A DNA stretch of 64,000 nt from an uncultured Clostridia bacterium (GCA_947174885.1 CAMWKO010000001.1:124001-188000), one strand, 5' to 3'; positions 20,601 through 30,552 are shown, numbered from the stretch's first letter. Made by a program: numbers and translations. Notes: generated by a model not told the origin, from the sequence alone.

Positions 20601-21083
20601 GGAAGCCGTGAAACTATAGGAGGCATCATAACATCTGTTAATATGAAAACCACCAAAAATAATAAGGTCATGGCATTTATAACTTTGGAGGATATCTATG
20701 GTACAGTAGAGGTAATAGTCTTTCCAAAGGATTTTGAGAAATACAGGTTTGTTTTGAAAGAGGAGGAAAGAGCTTTTATTACAGGCAGAGTTTCAGCAAA
20801 TGAAGAAGAGAACGGCAAACTTATCTGTGAAAACATTATGCTGTTTAATGATTTACCATCTGAGCTTTGGATAAGATTTAAGGATAAAGGGGAATACTTA
20901 AGTAAAGAGCAGGAACTTTTAGAGCTGCTTGCGGATTCTGACGGAAAAGACAATGTGGTAATATATCTGACTGATGAAAAAGCAAAAAAGCTTTTACCAA
21001 AAGCTTATAGTGTAAATGCAGATGATGTTCTTGTGGAAAGGTTAAAGAATAAATACGGAAAAGACAATGTGGCTTTGAAATAA
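17601..21083 (+). CDS. dnaE: DNA polymerase III subunit alpha
   Basis: The DnaE-type replicative polymerase, 1160 residues. In Firmicutes it extends RNA primers before PolC takes over. The N-terminal PHP domain begins FTHLHVHTEFSLLDGSS. The polymerase core has GPGRGSAAGS and the catalytic PDIDVDF, both typical of family C. A helix-hairpin-helix region and an OB-fold domain (ITSVNMKTTKNNKVMAFITL) follow. AAGGAAAG precedes the ATG. Downstream is pfkA, a common Lachnospiraceae pair. Confidence 0.97.
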   Translation: MAFTHLHVHTEFSLLDGSSKIKEIVRRAKDLNMDSLAITDHGVMYGVIDFYKAAKDVGIKPIIGCEIYVSPGSRFDRDPNMGEDRYYHLVLLAENDLGYHNLMKIVSKGFTEGFYYKPRVDYEVLEHYSEGIIALSACLAGEVSRNLVRGSYEGAKEAALRYEKIFGKGNFFLELQDHGIENQKTVNVGLLRLSKELDIELVATNDIHYIFAEDNIPHDILLCIQTGKKVSDENRMRYEGGQYYLKSEEEMRALFPYAGTALDNTHKIAERCNVEIEFGVRKLPRFDVPEEFHKGAEDDMEASWNYLLYLCTKGLEKRYSGIDGQEYKKLQERLDYELSVIKNMGFIDYFLIVWDFINYAKRNGIAVGPGRGSAAGSIVAYTLEITDIDPIKYNLLFERFLNPERVSMPDIDVDFCMERRGEVIDYVVQKYGKEKVSQIVTFGTLAAKGVIRDVGRVLDMPYAEVDTIAKMIPNELNITLEKALHMNPILKESYDNNPQIKYLIDMSMRLEGLPRHTSMHAAGVLISSKAVDEFVPLSRASDGTITTQYIMTTLEELGLLKMDFLGLRTLTVIQNAVRMIKKSTGTLLDLERIDYDDKAVFGLIGTGKTEGIFQLESAGMKNFMKELKPDNLDDIIAGIALYRPGPMDFIPKYVDGKNNASTITYDCPQLEPILKPTYGCIVYQEQVMQIVRDLAGYTLGRSDILRRAMSKKKTSVMEKERQSFVYGNEEEGIPGCIKNGISEAIANKIYDEMIDFAKYAFNKSHAAAYAVVAYQTAYLKHYYPVEFMASLMTSFIENSGKVSEYIMICRNMGINILPPDINRGERDFSVENGQIRYGLSALKSIGKSVIDNIVEERNLRGEFTSLKDFVIRLTGKEVNKRTIESFIKAGAFDGFGLKRRQLMMIYVQVVDSIAQDRKNNMAGQMTLFDFATEENKQDYEIKVPDVSEFTKLELLAFEKEVIGVYVSGHPLEEYMPKWKKRITAVSSDFTADEDEMKVKDGSRETIGGIITSVNMKTTKNNKVMAFITLEDIYGTVEVIVFPKDFEKYRFVLKEEERAFITGRVSANEEENGKLICENIMLFNDLPSELWIRFKDKGEYLSKEQELLELLADSDGKDNVVIYLTDEKAKKLLPKAYSVNADDVLVERLKNKYGKDNVALK

Positions 21084-21111
21084 TAATATAAACAAAATTT
21101 TTTCTTAGTAC

Positions 21112-21140
21112 TTGAAAACCATTCAAAAAGGTATTAGAAT
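21112..21140 (+). promoter_or_regulatory. predicted promoter for pfkA
   Basis: TTGAAA, 17 bases, TAGAAT, located about 57 bases before the pfkA start. Confidence 0.6.
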
Positions 21141-21197
21141 ATATCCGTATAATGTTTGAAGAATGAATATATTAAAGTAATGCAGGAGGCAATATAA

Positions 21198-22172
<975 letters not shown>

Positions 22173-22191
22173 TTATATTTAAGTTTTTATA

Positions 22192-22220
22192 TTAAGAGAA
22201 TGCAGTTAGCATTCTCTTAA
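22192..22220 (+). terminator. hairpin after pfkA
   Basis: TTAAGAGAATGC and GCATTCTCTTAA form a perfect 12-bp stem with a 5-base loop. The following bases are only moderately T-rich. Confidence 0.7.
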
Positions 22221-22262
22221 TGTATGTTTAGGTAAAAGTTAGACAAATTCTAGAAAAGGAAA

Positions 22263-22291
22263 TATTCTATAAATTAATAAGTTATAGAATA
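22263..22291 (+). promoter_or_regulatory. inverted repeat just before the trkH start
   Basis: TATTCTATAA and TTATAGAATA, 9 bases apart, end 8 bases before the ATG at 22300. No Shine-Dalgarno site is visible between hairpin and start. It could be an operator or a translation-control hairpin. Confidence 0.45.
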
Positions 22292-22299
22292 GTTTAATA

Positions 22300-23679
22300 A
22301 TGAAAAAAGGCAGAAAAAAGAAAAATTTTAATACAACCAGATGGATAGCTGTTGGTTTTCTTTTGGTAATTCTTTGGGGGACTATAATGCTGTCATTGCC
22401 GGTTTCTGCCAGCGATGGAAAGGCAACAAATATTATAGATGCTTTATTTACATCAACTACATCTGTCTGTGTGACAGGACTTACAACAGTTGTGACTGCT
22501 ACGCACTGGAGTATATTTGGAAAGAGTGTAATATTATTACTTATACAGCTTGGAGGCCTTGGAGTTATATGCTGTATGATAGCTGTACTCATGCTGTTTA
22601 GGGTAAAGCTGAATATGCGTGAAAAAGTAATGATACAGGAATCATATAGCTTTGACAGTATTGAGGGAATGAATAAAATAATACCAAGGGTATTTAAAGG
22701 AACTATGCTGGTGGAGGGGATTGGAGCAATACTATATTGCTTTGCATTTATTCCAAGATATGGAATTTTAAAGGGTATCTGGTATTCGGTATTTCATTCA
22801 GTATCTGCGTTTTGTAATGCAGGCATTGATTTAATAGGTGATAGCAGTTTTATTTCTTTTTCCAATAATACATGGATAAGTTTTGTAACAATGTTTTTGA
22901 TTATTGCAGGTGGTATTGGTTTTATTGTATGGTGGGATTTGAAAGCAGTAATTTCAGAAGCATTTAAAAAGAGAAAATTTAAGGGTCAGTTGTTCAAAAG
23001 ACTGACTATACATTCAAAGGTGGCAATAACTGTTACGATAGCTCTTATTTTAGCAGGTGCAGTACTTATATTTGCATTTGAGTATAATAACGTGGCTACA
23101 ATAGGAAACTATTCACCGGGGGAAAAGATAGTTGCATCGTTATTTCAGTCAGTAACCGCCAGAACAGCAGGCTTTGCAGGTATTATACAGGATTCCTTCA
23201 GACTTCATACATATATTATTATTATGGTTCTTATGTTAATCGGCGGCTCACCAATGGGCACAGCCGGAGGACTTAAAACTACTACAATAGCAATGATGTT
23301 TATATGCGTTTTAAGTGTTATCAGAGGAAAAAGGGATACGGAGGTATTTGACAGAAGAATTAGCAGGGACAATATAAGAACCGGTCTTACAGTTGTAGTT
23401 GTTGGAGTAAGTATATTACTTCTTGGAATAATTGCACTTTCTATTACTGATAATTTTACGGGTATAGAAACATCATATGAATGTGTTTCTGCTATAGCTA
23501 CCGTGGGATTATCTACCGGTATAACACCTATGCTGTCAACAGCAGGAAAGTTTATAATTATAGTTATGATGTTCATTGGAAGAATAGGTCCTATTACGAT
23601 AGCTATGGCTATCGGAGGAAAAAAGATTAATGATGAGGATAGCAGACAGCTGCCGAAAAAGAGAATTATAGTAGGTTAA
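22300..23679 (+). CDS. TrkH/KtrB family potassium channel subunit
   Basis: A 459-residue membrane subunit of a K+ uptake system with the fourfold pore repeat. Pore-loop phrases visible are TSTTSVCVTGLT, SVSAFCNAGIDLIG, SVTARTAGFAG and ATVGLSTGITPML, each carrying the selectivity glycine. The soluble gating partner follows 26 bases downstream. The N-terminus (basic, then a first helix ending MLSLPVSAS) fits the family, so ATG at 22300 is accepted although no ribosome site is evident before it. Confidence 0.93.
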   Translation: MKKGRKKKNFNTTRWIAVGFLLVILWGTIMLSLPVSASDGKATNIIDALFTSTTSVCVTGLTTVVTATHWSIFGKSVILLLIQLGGLGVICCMIAVLMLFRVKLNMREKVMIQESYSFDSIEGMNKIIPRVFKGTMLVEGIGAILYCFAFIPRYGILKGIWYSVFHSVSAFCNAGIDLIGDSSFISFSNNTWISFVTMFLIIAGGIGFIVWWDLKAVISEAFKKRKFKGQLFKRLTIHSKVAITVTIALILAGAVLIFAFEYNNVATIGNYSPGEKIVASLFQSVTARTAGFAGIIQDSFRLHTYIIIMVLMLIGGSPMGTAGGLKTTTIAMMFICVLSVIRGKRDTEVFDRRISRDNIRTGLTVVVVGVSILLLGIIALSITDNFTGIETSYECVSAIATVGLSTGITPMLSTAGKFIIIVMMFIGRIGPITIAMAIGGKKINDEDSRQLPKKRIIVG

Positions 23680-23705
23680 TATAAGTTGAAAGGCAAGATG
23701 AATTT

Positions 23706-24347
23706 ATGAAAGATATTGCAGTTATCGGATTGGGAAAATTTGGTTATAGTTTAGCTGTAGCGTATGCAGAAGAGGGTGGAAGTGTACTTGCGATAGATAC
23801 AGACGAGGAGAAAGTTCAGGAAATTGCCGATGTGGTTACATATGCTGCAAGGGCAGATGTGGCGGATCCGGAGGTAGTTAAAAATCTCGGACTTGAAAAT
23901 GTGGATATTGCGGTTATTGCTATTACCAATAACATGGAGGCTGCTGTTATGGCTACAATTCTATCCAAGGAATTAGGAGTTCCAGAGGTTATTGCAAAGG
24001 CAAATAATGAGATACACGCAAAGGTACTTACCAAGGTAGGTGCAGACAGAGTAATCTTTCCGGAAAAAGATATGGGAATAAAGCTTGCTAAAAATATATC
24101 ACTTAGTAAGTTTACGGATATTATAGATTTAAAGGATGATTTCAGCATAATAGAGACAAAAGTTCCAAAGAACTGGGTAGGTAAAAATCTGTCAGAGCTT
24201 AATCCAAGAAAAAAATATGGTTTTAATGTTATAGCAATGCGTGACGGAGAAAGATTATTGGTAAATCTGGACCCATTGGAGCCATTCAGACAGGATACAT
24301 CTATTATAGTAATAGGCAGAAACAATTTAGTAGAAAAGGTTTTTTAG
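23706..24347 (+). CDS. TrkA/KtrA family potassium uptake regulatory subunit
   Basis: The cytosolic RCK ring subunit that gates the adjacent channel in response to nucleotides. The Rossmann RCK_N domain opens IAVIGLGKFGYSLAVAYAEE with the acidic AIDTDEEKV at the end of strand 2. The TrkA_C domain covers about residues 135-213. The 213-residue single-RCK size is that of KtrA rather than the double-domain E. coli TrkA. It is cotranscribed with the channel gene. Confidence 0.93.
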   Translation: MKDIAVIGLGKFGYSLAVAYAEEGGSVLAIDTDEEKVQEIADVVTYAARADVADPEVVKNLGLENVDIAVIAITNNMEAAVMATILSKELGVPEVIAKANNEIHAKVLTKVGADRVIFPEKDMGIKLAKNISLSKFTDIIDLKDDFSIIETKVPKNWVGKNLSELNPRKKYGFNVIAMRDGERLLVNLDPLEPFRQDTSIIVIGRNNLVEKVF

Positions 24348-24405
24348 CTATACAAAACAATAAAGGAAGTACAAGCACTTCTGATTGAAGCATTAGGAGG
24401 CAAAT

Positions 24406-25233
24406 ATGGAGAAAATCCAAGAAATTACATCACTTTCAAATCCACAGATTAAATATATTAAATCCTTACAGAATAAGCCTTCTTTAAGAAAAAAAGAAGG
24501 CTTATTTGTGGTTGAGGGCTTGAAAATATTTATGGAAACCCCCAAAAACCTTATAAAATCAGTCTATATTTCAGATAATATGCTGGAGGATTTATCTAAG
24601 GGTAAGGGCTTTACAGAGGATATAAGAAAGAAGGCATTGTTAAAGCTTGAAAATATATCTTATACGAAAATAAGTGATGATATATCAAAAAGTATATCTG
24701 ATACAGTTACACCACAAGGAATATTTGTAATTATTAAAAATTTCAAATATGATTTAAAAGATATTATTAAAAAGAATAAAGCACAGACATTTTTGGTATT
24801 GGAGGAGATAAAAGATCCCGGAAATATGGGAACTATCATAAGAACTGCCGAGGGAGCAGGAATTTCAGCAATTATTATGAACAGCAAGTGTGTAGATGTT
24901 TTCAATCCAAAGGTTACAAGAGCTACAATGGGATCAATATTCAGAGTACCATTTATTATAGAAGAAACTCTGAATAATAGTATAAAATTGTTAAAAGAAA
25001 ATGGTGTTGTAACTTATGCTGCGCATTTAAGCGGCAGTGAATATTTTGATGAAGAAAATTTAAAAGGTTCAGTAGCTATTTTTATTGGGAATGAAGCAAA
25101 AGGCTTAAGTGATGAGGTTACAAAAATGGCAGACAGGCTGATAAAGATACCAATGGAGGGCGAATTAGAGTCTCTAAATGCAGGAATTGCCGCAGGAATA
25201 CTGATGTATGAGGCAAAAAGGAAAAGAGTGTAA
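24406..25233 (+). CDS. TrmH/SpoU family RNA methyltransferase
   Basis: A 275-residue SPOUT enzyme that 2'-O-methylates ribose in rRNA or tRNA with S-adenosylmethionine. The substrate-binding N-terminal domain (about 1-110) is followed by the knotted catalytic domain with DPGNMGTIIRTAEGAG (motif 1, catalytic Arg), IFIGNEAKGLSDEV (motif 2) and IPMEGELESLNAGIAAGIL (motif 3). The target nucleotide cannot be told; RlmB-like and TsnR-like members look alike. AGGAGG precedes the start. Confidence 0.9.
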   Translation: MEKIQEITSLSNPQIKYIKSLQNKPSLRKKEGLFVVEGLKIFMETPKNLIKSVYISDNMLEDLSKGKGFTEDIRKKALLKLENISYTKISDDISKSISDTVTPQGIFVIIKNFKYDLKDIIKKNKAQTFLVLEEIKDPGNMGTIIRTAEGAGISAIIMNSKCVDVFNPKVTRATMGSIFRVPFIIEETLNNSIKLLKENGVVTYAAHLSGSEYFDEENLKGSVAIFIGNEAKGLSDEVTKMADRLIKIPMEGELESLNAGIAAGILMYEAKRKRV

Positions 25234-25335
25234 TAATTCTGTAATATTTGCATATAATTTTAACAGATAAGTTATATGCGACATCTTGAAAAGTGGCGTA
25301 AATACGGCACTTTGAATTTTTTTAAATAGAAAAAC

Positions 25336-25364
25336 TTGACAAATATATAGATGTCTGATAAGAT
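25336..25364 (+). promoter_or_regulatory. predicted sigma-A promoter for the wall hydrolase gene
   Basis: TTGACA, 17 bases, TAAGAT, about 65 bases before the start. The consensus -35 box makes it one of the clearest promoters in the window. Confidence 0.7.
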
Positions 25365-25428
25365 ACAGTACGAAAAGTTGTAATAAATTTAACATTTTTG
25401 TAACAATTCAAAAAACAAGGAGGAAATC

Positions 25429-26697
25429 ATGGAAACTAAACAAGATAAGATAATTACTGCGATTTCTGCAATGTTAGCTATTGCGATTTTAATAGTAGTT
25501 ATCGCTTGCAGCGTGGGGAATGATTCATCAAATGCTGAGGCACTTAATAATACAGATAGTGCTGAAGGAATTACAAGTTACGATATATCTGATTTAGAGG
25601 CATCTATTGTAAAAACAAATAGTATGGTAGTTGGGATGCCAAATAGTGAAGAAGTATCAACTGAAGAAGATAATGAAATTGAAAATGAAACAGCAGGTGC
25701 ACAGGCAGAATCAATTGATACTGTTATGGAGCAGGCACCTAGTAAATATGCAGGTAAATTTTTTGCCAATGTAAATGAATTTCTATTTGTCAGAGCAGAG
25801 GCAAATACAGAAGCAGAAGTTGTAGGTAAAATTTACAAGGGCTGTGGTGGTGAAGTATTAGAAAAAGGCACCGAGTGGTCAAAGATTAGATCAGGAAATG
25901 TTGAAGGATACATTAAAAACGAATTTGCATATTTTGATGAAGAAATTGAAGGACATGAAGCTGAATTTGCAAACAGCAAAGCAACAGTAACAGTTAATTC
26001 ATTAAGAATCAGAAAAACAGCTGATTCAAATGGTACAGTTATTTCTACTGTTGATAGTGGTGCAGAAGTTATCATTAATGAATTAGGTGCTGAATGGACT
26101 CATATCTCATATTCAGGTATTACAGGATATGTTGCAACAGCATATATAGATATTACTTATGAAATGGGTAAAGGTATTACAATAGCTGAGGAACAGGCAG
26201 CTATTGAAGCAGAAGAAGCCAGAAAGAGAGCAGCAGAAGAAGCTGCAGCTGCTGAAGAAAGAAGAAAGCAGGAGGCTCATGCACAGGCAGTTGCAAACAG
26301 TCATTTTGTAGAAACAATCCAGACTTCTGCATATAATATTTCAGAAGAAGATGCATATCTTATTGCATGTACAGTTAGTGCAGAAGCAGGTGGTGATATA
26401 TATGAAGACCAGCTTGCGGTTGCAAATGTAATTCTTAACAGATTAAAATCAGGTCGTTATGGAAATACAGTAAGCGGTGTAGTTTATGCAAGAGGACAGT
26501 TTGAGGTAGCATCAAACGGTTCGCTTCAGAGATATATCAATAACGGACCATTATCATTAGCAGTCCAGGCAACTAAGGATGCAATATCAGGAATTAATAA
26601 TGTTCCTAATTATAACAATTTCTGTGCATTATACGCAGCAAATTTTTCAAGATATACAGAATACACAATTATTGGTGCACAGGTATTTTACAGATAA
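25429..26697 (+). CDS. SH3-domain cell-wall hydrolase, SleB/CwlJ type
   Basis: A 422-residue exported or membrane-tethered peptidoglycan hydrolase. It has an uncleaved-looking N-terminal helix (about residues 10-28), an acidic linker, two bacterial SH3 domains (about 108-170 and 184-243), an Ala/Glu/Arg-rich coiled coil (about 252-290), and a C-terminal Hydrolase_2 domain (about 303-420). The last has the catalytic Glu in CTVSAEAGGD and the NVILNRLKSGRYG phrase of SleB and CwlJ. In sporeformers this domain opens the spore cortex; in vegetative cells it remodels the wall. It has its own promoter and terminator. Confidence 0.9.
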   Translation: METKQDKIITAISAMLAIAILIVVIACSVGNDSSNAEALNNTDSAEGITSYDISDLEASIVKTNSMVVGMPNSEEVSTEEDNEIENETAGAQAESIDTVMEQAPSKYAGKFFANVNEFLFVRAEANTEAEVVGKIYKGCGGEVLEKGTEWSKIRSGNVEGYIKNEFAYFDEEIEGHEAEFANSKATVTVNSLRIRKTADSNGTVISTVDSGAEVIINELGAEWTHISYSGITGYVATAYIDITYEMGKGITIAEEQAAIEAEEARKRAAEEAAAAEERRKQEAHAQAVANSHFVETIQTSAYNISEEDAYLIACTVSAEAGGDIYEDQLAVANVILNRLKSGRYGNTVSGVVYARGQFEVASNGSLQRYINNGPLSLAVQATKDAISGINNVPNYNNFCALYAANFSRYTEYTIIGAQVFYR

Positions 26698-26720
26698 GTA
26701 GTTATATTAAAACGAAGATA

Positions 26721-26767
26721 TATATAAACGCCACGAAATGCTTGAATTTCATGGCGTTTATATATTT
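26721..26767 (+). terminator. terminator after the wall hydrolase gene
   Basis: ATATAAACGCCACGAAATGC pairs with the arm ending GGCGTTTATAT (one mismatch), followed by a T-rich run. Confidence 0.8.
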
Positions 26768-26866
26768 TATTTAGTTGTAATGTAAGAATATGAGAGATGA
26801 TGTGAAGCGAAATAAGGGTCATTTCTCCGGTAAGCAGACAGCTAAGTGTTTATAAAGACAGGTAAG

Positions 26867-26900
26867 TCACTTCATAGAAAAACATATGAAGTGATTTTTT
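26867..26900 (+). terminator. second hairpin with T-run, upstream of argF
   Basis: TCACTTCAT and ATGAAGTGA form a 9-bp stem followed by six Ts, directly before the argF promoter. No gene lies between this and the preceding terminator, so it may end a short untranslated RNA or insulate argF. Confidence 0.55.
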
Positions 26901-26902
26901 AC

Positions 26903-26931
26903 TTGAAATACCCGCTAAAAAGGGATATTAT
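26903..26931 (+). promoter_or_regulatory. predicted promoter for argF
   Basis: TTGAAA, 17 bases, TATTAT, 40 bases before the argF start. Confidence 0.6.
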
Positions 26932-26970
26932 AGGAAAAGATTAGTATTTTACAGGAAAGAAGGATTTATA

Positions 26971-27978
26971 ATGGAATCATTAAAAGGATGCAATTTCTTA
27001 ACCTTAAGGGATTTGACACCGGAACAGATAGAATATTTAGTAGATTTAGCAGCAGATTTAAAGGATAAAAAGAAAAGAGGTATAGCACACGAGTACTGCA
27101 AGGGTAAGAATGTAGCACTTATATTTGAAAAGACCAGTACAAGAACAAGATGCTCTTTTGAGGTGGCTGCTCATGATTTAGGTATGGGAAGTACATACCT
27201 TGATCCGGCAGGCTCACAGATAGGCAAAAAGGAGAGCATTGCTGATACCGCAAGAGTATTGGGCAGAATGTATGATGGTATTGAATATCGTGGCTTTGGT
27301 CAGGAGATAGTTGAAGAATTGGCAGAGTATGCAGGGGTTCCCGTATGGAACGGACTTACAAATGAGTATCACCCGACACAGATGATTGCGGACCTGTTAA
27401 CAATTAAAGAGAAATTTGGTACTTTTAAGGACTTGAATTTTGTATATATGGGAGATGCCAGATATAATATGGGTAACTCTCTTATGATTGCCTGTACAAA
27501 AATGGGTATCAATTTTACAGCATGTACAAACAAAAAGTATTTTCCGAATGATGAGCTGGTAGCTCTTTGTAAAGAGTATGCTGCTGCAAGCGGTGCAACA
27601 CTTACGCTTACAGAGGATGTAATGGAGGGAACAAAGGAGGCTGACATAATCTATACAGATGTATGGGTGTCAATGGGCGAGCCCGATGAAGCATGGAATG
27701 AAAGAATAAATGACCTGTTACCATATCAGGTAAATAAAAAGGCCATGGATAACGCAAAGCCTACAGCCATATTCATGCATTGCTTACCGGCATTTCACGA
27801 TTTGAAGACAAAGGTTGGTAAAGAGGTATATGAGAAATTTAACGTAGCAGAGCTGGAGGTTACGGATGAAGTATTTGAATCTGAGCAGTCAGTAGTATTT
27901 GACGAGGCAGAAAACAGAATGCATTCAATTAAAGCCATAATGTTAGCTACATTAGGTGGATATGAGCCGGAAAGGTAG
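26971..27978 (+). CDS. argF: ornithine carbamoyltransferase
   Basis: Joins carbamoyl phosphate to ornithine to make citrulline, either in arginine synthesis (ArgF) or in reverse in arginine breakdown (ArcB). It has 335 residues. Carbamoyl-phosphate site [18 protein letters not shown], and the ornithine loop MHCLPAFHD are all intact. No arginine deiminase or carbamate kinase gene is near, and no other arg gene either, so the direction is open; I use argF by convention. The next gene follows after 2 bases. Confidence 0.93.
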   Translation: MESLKGCNFLTLRDLTPEQIEYLVDLAADLKDKKKRGIAHEYCKGKNVALIFEKTSTRTRCSFEVAAHDLGMGSTYLDPAGSQIGKKESIADTARVLGRMYDGIEYRGFGQEIVEELAEYAGVPVWNGLTNEYHPTQMIADLLTIKEKFGTFKDLNFVYMGDARYNMGNSLMIACTKMGINFTACTNKKYFPNDELVALCKEYAAASGATLTLTEDVMEGTKEADIIYTDVWVSMGEPDEAWNERINDLLPYQVNKKAMDNAKPTAIFMHCLPAFHDLKTKVGKEVYEKFNVAELEVTDEVFESEQSVVFDEAENRMHSIKAIMLATLGGYEPER

Positions 27979-27980
27979 TT

Positions 27981-28268
27981 ATGGAAATAAATAGAAACAG
28001 ACGAAACTTTAAAACAATAGGAAAGATAATTGATGTTATAAATACCGGATTGTCAATAGTTATTATACTGGCCGCATTGATGCTTGTTATCAATGTGGAA
28101 AAGTATATGATAATGTTTCCTGTTGTATTTTTGGCATCAGCACTTATGAATGTGGCATTAGGATTTAAAATATACAAAAGACGGGAAACACTCCACGGAA
28201 TTATTTTATACTTTGTAGGAGTTTGTATGTTTATTTTAGCAATTATAGGATTTATGGTGGCTTTATAA
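27981..28268 (+). CDS. small membrane protein of unknown function
   Basis: A 95-residue protein with three or so hydrophobic segments (about 14-34, 40-58 and 74-93) and a basic N-terminus. It lies 2 bases after argF and its stop overlaps the birA start in TAATG, so it is translated in line with both. It resembles uncharacterised small membrane proteins found beside birA in Lachnospiraceae; no function is known. Confidence 0.75.
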   Translation: MEINRNRRNFKTIGKIIDVINTGLSIVIILAALMLVINVEKYMIMFPVVFLASALMNVALGFKIYKRRETLHGIILYFVGVCMFILAIIGFMVAL

Positions 28269-29239
28269 TGAAAGCAAAAATACTGGCAAAATTAAAAAAC
28301 AGTAATACATATATTTCAGGTCAGGAGCTTAGTAAGGAATTTAATGTATCAAGAACGGCTATATGGAAAATTATTTCAAGGCTTAGGGAAGAGGGTTATG
28401 AGATTGAGGCAGTAAAAAATAAGGGATACAGAATAGTAAGTGTTCCTGACATACTTTCAAAGAGTGAGCTTGAGAGTGTGGTGAAAAGTGAATATACAAT
28501 CTGTTATGAGGATGAAGTGGATTCAACAAACAACTATGCCAAGAGAATAGCAGAGCAGGGCGCAAAAAATAAAACTCTTGTAGTAAGTGACTGCCAGTTT
28601 GCAGGTAAAGGAAGAAAAGGAAAATCTTTTTCATCTGTTAAGCAACAGGGGATATTTATGACACTTCTTATAAGACCTGACATTAAACCTCAAAATGCTT
28701 CAATGCTTACTATTATTGCTGCTGTAGCAGTACAGAACGGAATATATAAGGCGACAGGGCTGGAATGTAAGATAAAGTGGCCAAATGATATTATATGTAA
28801 TGGGAAAAAGATTTGCGGTATTCTTACCGAGATGAGTACGGAAATGCAAAGTATTAATTATATAGTCATAGGTATTGGCATTAACACAGGAAATGACAGC
28901 TTTCCGGACGATATTAAAGACGTTGCAACCTCCATAAAAATTGAAACAGGAGGAAAGAGCTATAAGAGGAGCAGTATTATCGCAGAGGTTATTAATAGCT
29001 TTGATGAATATTATGAGAAATTTGTAAGCTGTCAGAAGCTTAGCTTTATAAAAGAGTATTATGACAAATATCTTGTCAATGCCGGAGAAAAGGTAAAAAT
29101 AGTTGGTGAAAGAGAAAGCTATGAAGCAGTAGCTATAGGAATTGATGATGATGGCGAGCTGCTTGTAAACAGAAACGGAAAAATAGTAAAAATAGTATCT
29201 GGAGAAGTTTCAGTGCGAGGAGTTTACGGATATGTATAA
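28268..29239 (+). CDS. birA: bifunctional biotin-[acetyl-CoA-carboxylase] ligase/biotin operon repressor
   Basis: Attaches biotin to carboxylase carrier proteins through biotinyl-AMP. An N-terminal winged HTH (NSNTYISGQELSKEFNVSRT) suggests it also represses biotin genes. The catalytic domain shows VDSTNNYAKR, the biotin-AMP loop GKGRKGKSF, and KWPNDI. An SH3-like C-terminal domain follows. ATG at 28268 gives 323 residues, the size of group II BirA; a longer frame start at 28223 lies inside the upstream gene and is unlikely. Confidence 0.94.
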   Translation: MKAKILAKLKNSNTYISGQELSKEFNVSRTAIWKIISRLREEGYEIEAVKNKGYRIVSVPDILSKSELESVVKSEYTICYEDEVDSTNNYAKRIAEQGAKNKTLVVSDCQFAGKGRKGKSFSSVKQQGIFMTLLIRPDIKPQNASMLTIIAAVAVQNGIYKATGLECKIKWPNDIICNGKKICGILTEMSTEMQSINYIVIGIGINTGNDSFPDDIKDVATSIKIETGGKSYKRSSIIAEVINSFDEYYEKFVSCQKLSFIKEYYDKYLVNAGEKVKIVGERESYEAVAIGIDDDGELLVNRNGKIVKIVSGEVSVRGVYGYV

Positions 29240-29561
29240 TAAAAACGTAGTATTATGCGGCTCAAATTCTTATGAGCAAAAATATTATTTCAATGAGGAA
29301 TTTGACAGGCTGCCTGAATCCATAAAGGATGAATTAAAGATAATGTGTGTATTATTTACAGAGGATATAGGTGGAATACTTACATTGGAATACACCGAAG
29401 AGGGTAATTTAGAGTTTGATGTACTTTGCGATGAAGGTGATCTTCTGTTTGACGAAATTGGCTGTGGACTTAAGATTAAACAGTTAAGGAATGATAAGAA
29501 GGATTTGCTTGAAGCACTTGAAATGTACTATAAAGTATTTGTGCTTGGTGAAGATATGTAA
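29232..29561 (+). CDS. DUF6145-like hypothetical protein
   Basis: A 109-residue acidic soluble protein that overlaps the end of birA by 8 bases and lies just before dusB. I recognise it as the small protein often found between birA and dusB in Lachnospiraceae, but know no function. It has alternating strand-like stretches (GILTLEYTEEGNLEFDVLC) and no membrane segment or metal-binding motif. Confidence 0.7.
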   Translation: MYNKNVVLCGSNSYEQKYYFNEEFDRLPESIKDELKIMCVLFTEDIGGILTLEYTEEGNLEFDVLCDEGDLLFDEIGCGLKIKQLRNDKKDLLEALEMYYKVFVLGEDM

Positions 29562-29588
29562 GTGAATTATATACGGAGAAAATATCCA

Positions 29589-30551
29589 ATGAAAATAGGA
29601 AATACGGAAATTAAAAATAATATAGCTTTAGGACCAATGGCAGGAGTAACAGACCTGCCATTTCGTAAGTTATGTAAGGAAATGGGATGTGGACTTATGT
29701 ATACGGAGATGGTAAGTGCTAAAGCTATTCTTTATAACAATAAGAATACGGACGAGCTGTTAAGAGTTGAAGAGTCTGAAAGACCTGTTGCTGTACAACT
29801 GTTCGGCTCTGACCCTGATATAATGTCGGATATGGCTATGAGAATAGAAGCCGGTCCATATGACTTTATAGATATTAATATGGGATGCCCTGTACCCAAA
29901 ATAGTAGGAAACAATGAAGGCTCAGCACTTATGAAAAACCCGGACCTTGCAGGTAAAATAGTAAATGCAATGGCAAAAAAATGCAAAAAACCTGTTACGG
30001 TTAAGATACGAAAGGGCTTTGATGAAGATAATATAAATGCAGTAGAATTTGCAAAAGTGTTGGAAGCAAACGGAGCAAGTGCAATAGCTGTTCATGGCCG
30101 TACAAGGGAGCAATATTATTCAGGATATGCAGACTGGGATATTATAAAGCAGGTTAAGGAGGCTGTGTCAATACCTGTCATAGGTAACGGAGATATTACA
30201 TCCCCGGAGGATGCAAAAAGAATGCTTGCAGAAACGGGCTGTGACGGGATTATGATAGGCAGAGCTGCCAGAGGAAATCCATGGATATTTAAAGGCACAG
30301 TACATTACTTAAATACAGGGGAACTTCTGGAAAAGCCGCCATTAGAGGAGGTTAAGAGGATGATACTCAGACATGCAAAAATGCTTATTGAATATAAGGG
30401 TGATTTTATAGGTATCAGGGAAATGAGAAAGCATGTAGCATGGTATATTTCAGGCTATCCGCATTCAGCAGCTATAAGAAATGCGGTAAATATGGTGGAA
30501 AGTTATGAAGAACTGGAAGAGCTTATTAATGAAAAGTTAAAGGAGAAGTAA
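29589..30551 (+). CDS. dusB: tRNA-dihydrouridine synthase
   Basis: Reduces specific uridines in tRNA D-loops to dihydrouridine with FMN and NADPH. The TIM barrel opens with [19 protein letters not shown]. The catalytic Cys is in [11 protein letters not shown], and the flavin sites are [20 protein letters not shown] and PVIGNGDI followed by [19 protein letters not shown] at 29589 has GGAG 10 bases upstream; an in-frame GTG nine codons earlier has no ribosome site. This gives 320 residues. coaX follows after one base. Confidence 0.94.
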   Translation: MKIGNTEIKNNIALGPMAGVTDLPFRKLCKEMGCGLMYTEMVSAKAILYNNKNTDELLRVEESERPVAVQLFGSDPDIMSDMAMRIEAGPYDFIDINMGCPVPKIVGNNEGSALMKNPDLAGKIVNAMAKKCKKPVTVKIRKGFDEDNINAVEFAKVLEANGASAIAVHGRTREQYYSGYADWDIIKQVKEAVSIPVIGNGDITSPEDAKRMLAETGCDGIMIGRAARGNPWIFKGTVHYLNTGELLEKPPLEEVKRMILRHAKMLIEYKGDFIGIREMRKHVAWYISGYPHSAAIRNAVNMVESYEELEELINEKLKEK

Positions 30552-30552
30552 T

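Noticed and set aside
23816-24325. A 169-codon minus-strand frame opposite the TrkA-type gene
   Set aside because: Shadow of a gene whose RCK motifs are clear on the plus strand.
26768-26970. T-box or arginine riboswitch before argF
   Set aside because: I looked for the T-box GGTGGNACCGCG bulge and for known guanidine riboswitch cores and found neither; only a terminator hairpin and a promoter.
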